Shown here in pieces: positions 33,230-40,608 of a DNA stretch of 43,313 bases. Origin of the DNA: Rhodospirillales bacterium. Its GTDB lineage: Bacteria > Pseudomonadota > Alphaproteobacteria > Acetobacterales > Acetobacteraceae. Every line of letters begins with the position of its first letter. Within the stretch, counting starts at the first letter, position 1. The position numbers and the translations under genes were made by a program. Below the pieces are notes generated by a model that saw nothing but the letters and a program-made list of their open reading frames with translations, did not search any database and was not told the origin of the DNA. Location of the stretch: assembly GCA_025351925.1 (NCBI GenBank), contig JANXVC010000232.1:1-43313 (forward strand). Direction: 5' to 3'.

Positions 33230-33913
33230 ATGCGCGACGGGCAGATGTCATTGGCTGAGCAACTCAGCGGGTTCTATCAGGGTATGCAGAGCCGCATGGC
33301 GCCGGCGGATCTGGAAGCGCTGCGCTGCGCTGATCTTCAGCTGGCGGCTGCTAAGGCCGACCAGGCGATACTGCAGCCGGGAGAGCCCGCGCCAAAATTC
33401 TCGCTATTTGACCAGAATGGCGTCCGCGTCAGCCTTGCGGACCGGCTCGGCGTGGGTCCCGTCGTGCTGCTGTTCATCCGCGGCGGCTGGTGCCCGTTCT
33501 GCACATTGCAGCTACGCGCCTGGCAGGATGCGCTGCCGCGGCTGCATGATGCGGGCGGCGACCTGCTGACGGTCTCCCCACAGCGTGCCGACGCCTGCAG
33601 CCGCTGCGCCGAGCGTGACTTATTAGCCTTTCCGATGCTGTCCGACCCCGCCGGCGCTGTGGCAGACAGCTATGGCGTCACGGTCGAGCTGCCCGAGATT
33701 GTCCGGCCGCTTTATCTGCGTTTGGGGCACGACCTGCCGCGCATCAACGATACCGGCACCTGGCGTTTGCCGATGGCAGCGACGTTCGTCATTGCTCCGA
33801 ATAGCGGGGCCCCGGATGGCCAGATCGTCATGGCGCATGCCGACCTGGAGCTGTCGAAGCGCTGCGACCCCGACGTCGCTATCCAGGCCGTGCACCGCCT
33901 GACCGGGCCGTAG
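33230..33913 (+). CDS. Peroxiredoxin-like protein (AhpC/TSA family)
   Basis: The protein has 227 residues. The thioredoxin-fold core has FIRGGWCPFCTLQLRAWQDA with a CxxC pair, the pattern of the peroxiredoxin-like family rather than classical AhpC. A second cysteine pair (ACSRCAERDLLAFPMLSDPA) could resolve the active site. It likely reduces peroxides or disulfides. GGGAGG stands 6 bases before the ATG at 33230. Another in-frame Met at 33245 is possible. Confidence 0.85.
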   Translation: MRDGQMSLAEQLSGFYQGMQSRMAPADLEALRCADLQLAAAKADQAILQPGEPAPKFSLFDQNGVRVSLADRLGVGPVVLLFIRGGWCPFCTLQLRAWQDALPRLHDAGGDLLTVSPQRADACSRCAERDLLAFPMLSDPAGAVADSYGVTVELPEIVRPLYLRLGHDLPRINDTGTWRLPMAATFVIAPNSGAPDGQIVMAHADLELSKRCDPDVAIQAVHRLTGP

Positions 33914-33937
33914 CCCGGTCGTTCAGGTTGGAACTGC

Positions 33938-36283
33938 TTACGCTTCCAGCAGTTTTTCGAGGCGGATCGGCAGCTCACGGACCCGCACGCCGGTCGCGTG
34001 GAACACCGCGTTCGCCACGGCGGCGTTCAGCCCGACATTGCCCAGCTCGCCGATGCCTTTGATGCCCAGCTCGTTCACCTGGGTATCCTGCTCCGGCAGC
34101 AGGATCGTCGTAACCTCCTGCACGTCAGCGTTTACCGGGATCAGGTACTCCGCCAAGTCGTTGTTGGTGTAGCGCGCTGCGCGGCGGTCGATCTCCGTCG
34201 CCTCGTGCAGCGCAGCACTCACGCCCCAGATTTGCCCGCCCATTAATTGGCTTTTCGCCGCCTTCGGGTTGACGATCCGCCCTGCGGCATAGGCGCCTAC
34301 CAGGCGTGGCACCCGAATTTCGCGCGTCCGAGCGTTGACCCGGACTTCGACGAACTGCGCGCCAAAGGCGAACTGCATGCGGTCCTTCAGCTTGGCGCCG
34401 CCCATCAGCGTGCCCTGGCCCAGATACAGCTTCTTCAGCGCCCCCTCCGGCACGCCGTGCGGGATGTTCTCGGCATAGGCCTCGATCGCGCCGCCCGCCG
34501 TGCGCGACATCGCGGCCTCCAGCGGCTCGGAGGCGCCACTTGATGCCCGCAAGGTGCCATCAACCAAAACCAAACCGGCCGGGTCCATGCCATGGAACGG
34601 GCCATTCTCGGCCGCGACCGCCGCACCGGCGATACGCCCGCGTATCTGCTCGCAGGCTTGGGCCACCACCGTCGCGATGCTCGCCGTGCTGTTGGACCCG
34701 CCCGCGACCGGCGCCGGAGGCAGTGCGCTGTCGCCGACCTCGACCGTCACCTTCGCGATGTCCACGCCGAGACCTGAGACCGCCATCAGCGCAAGCACGG
34801 TCGTGATGCCGGTGCCGATCTCGTGCCCCGCCGTCTGCACCTTCACCGTCCCCTGCGGCGTCAGCACCACGCGGGCGGTGGCCGGCCCCATGTTCGTCGG
34901 ATACAGCGACGTGGCGCAGCCCCAGCCGACCATCCACTCGCCGTCGCGCATCGAGCCCGGCTGCGCGTCGCGCCCGCTCCAGCCGAACGCCTTCGCCGCC
35001 GCGTCGAAGCACGGCATCAGGGTGCGGGACGTGTATGGCAGGCCCTTGATCGGCTCGTGCATCGTGTCGTTCACCCGGCGCAGCTCGATCGGGTCCATCT
35101 TCAGCGCGACCGCCAGCTCGTCCATCGCAGATTCCAGCGCGAACATATACGGCACCTCGGGCGGGCTGCGCATGAAGCCCGGCGTGTTGCGGTCGGCGTG
35201 CACGATGGTGACCTCGGAATCCACGTTCGGGCAGGCATATAGCCGCGTCGTGGCGTCGGTGCCGCCGACCTTGTAGTTGTCCGGACGCGAGCTGACTTCC
35301 CAGCCCTCGTGGATCAGCGCCTGCAGCTTGCCATCTGTGCCGGCCCCAAGTCGCACCCGGTGCCGCGTCTCGGCCCGGTAGGTGGCGATGGTGAAGCCCT
35401 GGTCGCGCGTCGTCTCCAGCCGCACCGGCCGGCGCAGCCGCTGCGCCGCCAGCGCCACCAACGCGGTACGCTGCGTCAATGAACCGCGCGAGCCGAACCC
35501 GCCGCCGACATAGGGCGAGATCACCCGGATGTCTGCGGCTGCCATCCCAAGCTGCTCGGCCAGCCCATTTTGGAAGCCATACATGTTCTGCGACGGCTCC
35601 CAAACCGTCAGCTTGCCGTCGGTCCAGGCGCAGGCGGTGGTGAACAGCTCGATTGGGTTATGATGCTGGATCGGCGTCTCGTAGCGCTGGTCGATGGTGA
35701 CCGGGGCTGCGGCGAGGGCAGCGGCGGCGTCGCCCACCTTGGGCTTCTCCTCGCCGGGCTGCTCGCCCTCGCGGGAGGAGGCTTCGGCGGAGATGCTTTC
35801 GAGGCCCGGGCTGTCGAAGGTCGCCGAGGGCGTCTCGGCGGCATACTCGATCTGCAGGCGATGCGCTGCCTCCCGCGCCGCCTCGAACGTCTCGGCGACC
35901 ACCATGGCGACGATCTGCCCGCCGTGCTGTATCCGGTCGGAGGCGAGCGGCGCGATGCTGCTGCCCATATAGCCCTTTTGCGAGAAGATCTTGCCGGGCT
36001 TGATCCGGTCGCCGACGTTTCGGAACGTCAGGATGTCGAGCACGCCGGGCACCTTGCGGGCATCGGCCTCATTCAGCCGGGTGATGCGCCCGCGGGCGAT
36101 GGTGCTGGTTGCGAGATAGGCGTGGGCCGGGTTGGCGCCGCCGTAGAGGTCCGAAGCATAGCGCGCGGCCCCGGTGACTTTAAGCCGGCCGTCCACGCGG
36201 GACGTGGCGGCGCCCATCGCGGGCTTGGCGGCGCTCGGCGGGGCGCCTTGCGGCATGATCTGCGGTTCAGTGATGTCCGACAT
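33938..36283 (-). CDS. paoC: Aldehyde oxidoreductase, molybdenum-binding subunit (PaoC/YagR family)
   Basis: This 781-residue xanthine-dehydrogenase-family large subunit has SRVDGRLKVTGAARYASDLY at the start, then YVGGGFGSRGSLTQRTALVA and MRSPPEVPYMFALESAMDEL. The catalytic glutamate lies near the C terminus in GIKGIGELGNVGLNAAVANA. It binds molybdopterin cytosine dinucleotide and oxidises aldehydes to acids. It is the third gene of a paoABC operon, 2 bases after paoB. It lacks its own signal, consistent with export of the folded complex through the PaoA Tat signal. No PaoD-type insertion chaperone follows. Confidence 0.94.
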   Translation of the reverse strand: MSDITEPQIMPQGAPPSAAKPAMGAATSRVDGRLKVTGAARYASDLYGGANPAHAYLATSTIARGRITRLNEADARKVPGVLDILTFRNVGDRIKPGKIFSQKGYMGSSIAPLASDRIQHGGQIVAMVVAETFEAAREAAHRLQIEYAAETPSATFDSPGLESISAEASSREGEQPGEEKPKVGDAAAALAAAPVTIDQRYETPIQHHNPIELFTTACAWTDGKLTVWEPSQNMYGFQNGLAEQLGMAAADIRVISPYVGGGFGSRGSLTQRTALVALAAQRLRRPVRLETTRDQGFTIATYRAETRHRVRLGAGTDGKLQALIHEGWEVSSRPDNYKVGGTDATTRLYACPNVDSEVTIVHADRNTPGFMRSPPEVPYMFALESAMDELAVALKMDPIELRRVNDTMHEPIKGLPYTSRTLMPCFDAAAKAFGWSGRDAQPGSMRDGEWMVGWGCATSLYPTNMGPATARVVLTPQGTVKVQTAGHEIGTGITTVLALMAVSGLGVDIAKVTVEVGDSALPPAPVAGGSNSTASIATVVAQACEQIRGRIAGAAVAAENGPFHGMDPAGLVLVDGTLRASSGASEPLEAAMSRTAGGAIEAYAENIPHGVPEGALKKLYLGQGTLMGGAKLKDRMQFAFGAQFVEVRVNARTREIRVPRLVGAYAAGRIVNPKAAKSQLMGGQIWGVSAALHEATEIDRRAARYTNNDLAEYLIPVNADVQEVTTILLPEQDTQVNELGIKGIGELGNVGLNAAVANAVFHATGVRVRELPIRLEKLLEA

Positions 36284-36285
36284 GT

Positions 36286-37305
36286 CTAAGCCTCCAGCCG
36301 GCTGGCTTGCAGCAGGGCGCGCGCAAGGGTGCGGCGGCCCAGATCGATCAGATATGCGTTGTCCTGGCGCGGCTTAGCGCCAGCGAAGGCGGCCCGTGCC
36401 GTGGCATTTGCGGTATCCTCGGTCAGCGGCTTGCCCCGCAGCGCCGCCTCCGCCTCATGTGACCGCCAGGGGCGGTACGAAACGGCGCCGAGGCCGATGC
36501 GCGCCTCACGCACGACGCCGCCCTGGATATCCAGCGCCACGGCCGCGGTCGCCAAACCATACGCGTAGGACTCGCGGTCGCGGATCTTCACGTAAGCCGA
36601 GCGCCGGGTCCACGGCCCCGACGGCACGCGGAAGCCGGTGATCAGCTCGCCCGGCGCCAGCACAGTCTCGGTATGCGGGTTGTCCGACGCGGTATGCAGC
36701 TTCTCAAACGCGATCGTGCGGACGCCGTTCGGTCCGGCGGTCTGCACCTCGGCGCCGAGCGCCACCAGCGCCTGGGCGAAATCGCCGGAATAGGCGGCGA
36801 TGCACTGATCGCTGACCCCCAGCACGGCGTGCTTGCGGTTGACGCCGTCGAGTGCCGCGCAGCCGCTGCCGGGCTCGCGCTTGTTGCATTGCGCCCAGCC
36901 GGGATCGCGGAAATAGCAGCAGCGCGTCCGCTGCAGCACGTTCCCGCCGAGGCTTGCCATGTTGCGGATTTGCGGGCTGGCGGCCATCTGCAGGGTCTGC
37001 GCAATCACCGGGTAGTCGCGCAGGATGTCCGGGTGCGCCTCCGCCTCGCTCATGCGCACAAGTGCGCCGAGATGCAGGCCGTCGGATTTCGCCTCGATAC
37101 GGCCATGCGCGGCGCTCAATGCGTTGATATCGACCAGCGTCGCCGGCTGCATGGTGTCGAGCTTCATCAGGTCGAGCATCTGGGTGCCGCCAGCGATGAA
37201 CTGCGCCGGTGCGGCGGTCGGCGGCACGCGCGCGCCGGCAACGGGCCGGGCGGCGGCGAGGGCGGCCGGCAGGGTAGCCGCATGATCCAAGTTGAACGGG
37301 CGCAT
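36286..37305 (-). CDS. paoB: Aldehyde oxidoreductase, FAD and [4Fe-4S] subunit (PaoB/YagS family)
   Basis: This 339-residue CO-dehydrogenase-type FAD subunit has QFIAGGTQMLDLMKLDTMQP (FAD site) and ASLGGNVLQRTRCCYFRDPG. The Cys-rich insert CCYFRDPGWAQCNKREPGS plus the following GC supplies the extra [4Fe-4S] cluster seen in E. coli PaoB but not in most relatives. It shuttles electrons from the iron-sulfur clusters to FAD and on to an acceptor. It starts 3 bases after paoA. Confidence 0.94.
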   Translation of the reverse strand: MRPFNLDHAATLPAALAAARPVAGARVPPTAAPAQFIAGGTQMLDLMKLDTMQPATLVDINALSAAHGRIEAKSDGLHLGALVRMSEAEAHPDILRDYPVIAQTLQMAASPQIRNMASLGGNVLQRTRCCYFRDPGWAQCNKREPGSGCAALDGVNRKHAVLGVSDQCIAAYSGDFAQALVALGAEVQTAGPNGVRTIAFEKLHTASDNPHTETVLAPGELITGFRVPSGPWTRRSAYVKIRDRESYAYGLATAAVALDIQGGVVREARIGLGAVSYRPWRSHEAEAALRGKPLTEDTANATARAAFAGAKPRQDNAYLIDLGRRTLARALLQASRLEA

Positions 37306-37308
37306 GGC

Positions 37309-37914
37309 TCAGGCCCTCCCCATGCCGTCTTTGGCCTGGTTGATTGCCGCCACAATGTGCGGATAAGCGGCGCAGCGGCATAAATTGCCGCTCATGTACT
37401 CACGGATCGCGGCGTCCGAGGCCGCGTGCCCACCCTGCACACAGGCCACCGCCGAGACGATCTGGCCCGGCGTGCAGTAGCCGCACTGGAACGCGTCCTG
37501 ATCGATGAACGCCTGCTGCATGGGATGCAGGGTACCGTCGGTGCCGGCGATGCCCTCGATCGTGGTGACGGGGCCGCGCACCATCGCGGCGAGCGACAGG
37601 CAGGACAGCGTGGCCTTGCCGTCCACCAGCATGGTGCAGGCGCCGCACTGGCCGTGGTCGCAGCCCTTCTTCGAGCCGGTCAGGCCGATATGGGTGCGGA
37701 CAGCGTCCAGCAGCGTGGTGCGGACGTCGATCGCGAGGTGGTGCTGCTGCCCATTGACCGTGAGCGCCACATCAACCGGCCGGCGTGGATCGACGGGCGG
37801 GGTTGCTGGGGCGACGACCGGTGCTGCGGCCATGAGCGGCCCCGCGGCCACGGCGGTTGACGCGCCGAGCAGGCCGCGCCGGCTGAGCTGGGGCGAGGCG
37901 GTTTGGTCTGGCAT
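37309..37914 (-). CDS. paoA: Aldehyde oxidoreductase, [2Fe-2S] subunit with Tat signal (PaoA/YagT family)
   Basis: The protein has 201 residues. The Tat signal is LSRRGLLGASTAVAAGPLM. A plant-type ferredoxin domain follows with CDHGQCGACTMLVDGKATLS. A C-terminal four-helix [2Fe-2S] domain has FQCGYCTPGQIVSAV and GNLCRCAAYPHIVAAI. It is the exported small subunit of a periplasmic molybdenum aldehyde oxidase. As first gene of paoABC it faces the GST gene across a 198-bp region with a symmetric element. Confidence 0.95.
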   Translation of the reverse strand: MPDQTASPQLSRRGLLGASTAVAAGPLMAAAPVVAPATPPVDPRRPVDVALTVNGQQHHLAIDVRTTLLDAVRTHIGLTGSKKGCDHGQCGACTMLVDGKATLSCLSLAAMVRGPVTTIEGIAGTDGTLHPMQQAFIDQDAFQCGYCTPGQIVSAVACVQGGHAASDAAIREYMSGNLCRCAAYPHIVAAINQAKDGMGRA

Positions 37915-37970
37915 GGCTGAGGCTCCTTCGTCGGCAGGCCAGCCAGTCTCGGCTTGGTCTGTTCAGCGAG

Positions 37971-38001
37971 GGTGAACGTGCCGCGTGGGATCGGGTTCAC
38001 C
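37971..38001. promoter_or_regulatory. Inverted repeat between paoABC and the GST gene
   Basis: GGTGAAC (37971-37977) and GTTCACC (37995-38001) are perfect inverted arms 17 bases apart, in the divergent intergenic region. They could bind a dimeric regulator acting on both units. The arms resemble a GGAAC-N17-GTT promoter with one mismatch on either strand, but symmetry favours an operator. A separate element, GCAACG-N8-CGTTGC, lies at 38039-38058. Confidence 0.5.
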
Positions 38002-38112
38002 AGAGGCGGATGCACCAACCAGAGGCAGCGCTCAGGCCGCAACGCCAAAATTCGTTGCATCTTTGGGCTCGACGCCGTTCAATGCGCGAGGCCATTCCCG
38101 GAGGAACGCGCG

Positions 38113-38763
38113 ATGAGCCTCACATTCTATTTTGCCCCGATGTCCACCGCCAGCATTACCGAGGCCGTCCTCGCGGAGCTCGGCACGCCGTGCGAGCGGG
38201 TGCAGCTGAGCATTGAGGCGGGCGATACCCGGAAGCCCGAGTTCCTCAAGATCAACCCGAACGGCAGGGTGCCGGCGATCGTGCATGACGGGACGTCGAT
38301 CTGGGAATCGTCCGCCATCACGATGTATCTCGGCGAGACTTTCGGCATCGACGCAGGGCTGTATCCGGCGCTGGGTCCGAAGCGTGGCGAGGCGATGAAG
38401 TGGATTGCCTGGAGCAATGTCTCGCTCGCCGAGGCGGGCAGTCGCCTGTCTTCGTCGCTGCCGGCCGGCAGCCCGGGGGGAGCGCAGCCCAACGCAAAAG
38501 AGTGGGACCCTGCTGGGCAGGGCAATGCGGGCATGGCGGAGAAGGCGAGGCGGGACCTCGCCGGCTGCCTCGGGGTGCTCGATGGCGGCCTGGCGGGAAA
38601 GTCGTTCCTACTCGGCGAATACAGCCTCGCGGACACGCACCTTTGCGGCATCGTCGGCTGGCTTGGGATGATGCACGTCGATATGCAGCCGTTTGCCAAT
38701 GTGACTGGGTGGATGCAGCGCTGCGGCCAGCGTCCGGTGTTTGCGCGGATGATGGCTGGCTGA
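38113..38763 (+). CDS. Glutathione S-transferase family protein
   Basis: This 216-residue protein has an N-terminal thioredoxin-like domain (SLTFYFAPMSTASITEAVLA, then FLKINPNGRVPAIVHDG with the cis-proline VPAI, and WESSAITMYLGETF). A helical C-terminal domain has FLLGEYSLADTHLCGIVGWL, the N-capping box of GSTs. GGAGGAA precedes the ATG. The usual catalytic Ser/Tyr/Cys near residue 11-13 is Ser in this context. It may conjugate or dehalogenate an electrophile; location between paoABC and pobA hints at aromatic or aldehyde detoxification. Confidence 0.9.
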   Translation: MSLTFYFAPMSTASITEAVLAELGTPCERVQLSIEAGDTRKPEFLKINPNGRVPAIVHDGTSIWESSAITMYLGETFGIDAGLYPALGPKRGEAMKWIAWSNVSLAEAGSRLSSSLPAGSPGGAQPNAKEWDPAGQGNAGMAEKARRDLAGCLGVLDGGLAGKSFLLGEYSLADTHLCGIVGWLGMMHVDMQPFANVTGWMQRCGQRPVFARMMAG

Positions 38764-38772
38764 AGCTTTGCC

Positions 38773-39948
38773 TCAGTTCAAAGGCAGGCCGACGTAGTTC
38801 TCCGCCAGCGCCGCCGAAGCCTCACGGCTGCCGACGACGTATTCCAGCTCGGCCAGCTGCACGCGCCGGTCGAAGTCGGACGCGCCGTCGAAGCGGTGGA
38901 ACAGCGTCGTCATCCACCAGGAGAAGCGCTGCACCTTCCAGATGCGGCGCAGCGCCGTGGCGGAGTAGCCCTGCAGGCCGGCATCGTCCTGCGACCGGTA
39001 CCAGCGCTCGATCGCGCGGGACAGCAGCAGCACGTCGCCGACCGCGGAGTTCATGCCCTTCGCGCCGGTCGGCGGCACGATGTGGGCGGCGTCCCCGGCC
39101 AGGAACAGGCGGCCGCACTGCATCGGTTCCGCCACGTAGGACCGCATGGGCGTGACGCTTTTTTGGAAGATGCGGCCCGGCTGCAGGGTGATGCCGTCGC
39201 AGGCGAGGCGCAGCGACAGCTCGGCCCAGACGCGGTCGTCGGACCAGGCCTCGACGTCCTCGTCCGGCGCGCATTGCAGGTACATGCGCTGGATGGTGGG
39301 CGAGCGCATCGACAGCAGGGCGAAGCCGCGGTCGTGGTTGGCATAGACGAGTTCGTCCGAGCTGGGCGGCGCCTCGGCGAGGATACCGAGCCAGCCGAAC
39401 GGGTAGATGCGATCGAACCCCCGCCACGACCCCGGCGGCAATGACGGCCGGCACACGCCGTGGAACCCGTCGCACCCGGCGATCAGGTCGCAGGCCAGGG
39501 TATGGACGTGGCCGTCATGGACGTAGCGCACGACGGGGCTGCCGGCCTCGTATCCCTCGACTGACACGTCGGCGCAGTCGAACAGCAGCGGCGCGCTGGT
39601 CTCCTGCCGCGCGGCGATCAGGTCGCGGACGACCTCGTGCTGGCCGTAAACCATGACGGAGTGGCCGACCAGCGCCTGGAAGTCGATCCGGTGCAGCATG
39701 CCGCCGAACAGCAATTGCGTGCCCTCATGCGGCAGGCCCTCGCGCCGCATGCGGGCTCCGAGGCCGGTCTGCTCCAGCACATCGACCACGTGGTGCTCCA
39801 GCACGCCGGCGCGGATGCGGTTCTCGACATAGGGGCGGGAGCGCGCCTCGATCACGACGCTGTCGATGCCGGCGAGATGCAGGAGGTGGCCGAGCAGCAG
39901 CCCCGCTGGGCCGGCACCGATGATCGCGACCTGGGTGCGTTCCTGCAT
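38773..39948 (-). CDS. pobA: 4-hydroxybenzoate 3-monooxygenase
   Basis: The protein has 391 residues, the usual length. FAD motifs are VAIIGAGPAGLLLGHLLHLA near the start, the DG motif in AGCDGFHGVCRPSLPPGSW, and the GD motif GRLFLAGDAAHIVPPTGAKG followed by MN. RIRAGVLEHHVVDVL is characteristic of PobA. It converts 4-hydroxybenzoate to protocatechuate with NADPH and oxygen. The ATG at 39948 starts MQERTQVAIIG. A longer reading runs across the divergent DUF2064 gene. No pobR regulator or protocatechuate genes are adjacent. Confidence 0.95.
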   Translation of the reverse strand: MQERTQVAIIGAGPAGLLLGHLLHLAGIDSVVIEARSRPYVENRIRAGVLEHHVVDVLEQTGLGARMRREGLPHEGTQLLFGGMLHRIDFQALVGHSVMVYGQHEVVRDLIAARQETSAPLLFDCADVSVEGYEAGSPVVRYVHDGHVHTLACDLIAGCDGFHGVCRPSLPPGSWRGFDRIYPFGWLGILAEAPPSSDELVYANHDRGFALLSMRSPTIQRMYLQCAPDEDVEAWSDDRVWAELSLRLACDGITLQPGRIFQKSVTPMRSYVAEPMQCGRLFLAGDAAHIVPPTGAKGMNSAVGDVLLLSRAIERWYRSQDDAGLQGYSATALRRIWKVQRFSWWMTTLFHRFDGASDFDRRVQLAELEYVVGSREASAALAENYVGLPLN

Positions 39949-40001
39949 GGGCAAACGATAAGGTTGGCCGCATTCTGGCGTCAAGGATGGGACAGGCCGG
40001 C

Positions 40002-40556
40002 ATGCTGCGTGACACAGTGATCGTCTTTGCCCGGGCGCCGCGGCTTGGCACGGTAAAGCGGCGGCTGGCGCGCGATATTGGGGACAGGGCGGCGCTGCGG
40101 TTCTACCGGGCGAACCTGGTCCGGCTGCTGCGGGCGCTGAAGCGGGACCGGCGGTTCCGCACCGTGCTGGCCGCCACGCCTGACTATGTCCGCGTCCGCT
40201 GGCCAATTCGGGTGCCGATCATGGCGCAGGGCGGCGGCGACCTTGGGCACCGCATGCACCGCGCGTGCAAACGGCACGGCCGGGTGGCGATCGTGGGGAC
40301 GGACATCCCGGCATTGAATGCCGAGGACGTAGCGTTGGCGTTCCGGACGCTGGGGCGGGCGCAGGCGGTGTTCGGCCCTTCGGACGATGGCGGCTACTGG
40401 CTGGTGGCGCTGTCGCCCCGGCGGCCAGCGCAGCCATTCGCCGGGGTGCGCTGGTCCACCGAACACGCACTGGCTGACACGCTGGCGAACTTCGCTGGAC
40501 GTCGCGTGGTGTTGCTGCGGACATTGCGCGACGTGGACACCGGCGCCGACCTTTAA
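40002..40556 (+). CDS. DUF2064 / TIGR04282-type nucleotidyl- or glycosyltransferase
   Basis: This 184-residue GT-A-like protein has VIVFARAPRLGTVKRRLARD at the N terminus (the KxRLA signature). IVGTDIPALNAEDVALAF and AVFGPSDDGGYWLVAL form the metal and substrate site. The family appears in arsenosugar and other small-molecule pathways, and in F420-like guanylyltransferases. ATG at 40002 is preferred; ATG 39987 is an alternative 5 codons longer. It is divergent from pobA by 53 bases. Confidence 0.82.
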   Translation: MLRDTVIVFARAPRLGTVKRRLARDIGDRAALRFYRANLVRLLRALKRDRRFRTVLAATPDYVRVRWPIRVPIMAQGGGDLGHRMHRACKRHGRVAIVGTDIPALNAEDVALAFRTLGRAQAVFGPSDDGGYWLVALSPRRPAQPFAGVRWSTEHALADTLANFAGRRVVLLRTLRDVDTGADL

Positions 40557-40608
40557 CTGGCCATGAGCCGGGCCGCCTCGATTTCTCGCCTGACACAATG
40601 CTGCCAGC

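Noticed and set aside
33063-33251. Short minus-strand frame starting at the ATG near 33149 as the LysR start
   Set aside because: That ATG is in a different frame from the LysR HTH, so TTG at 33129 is the better start.
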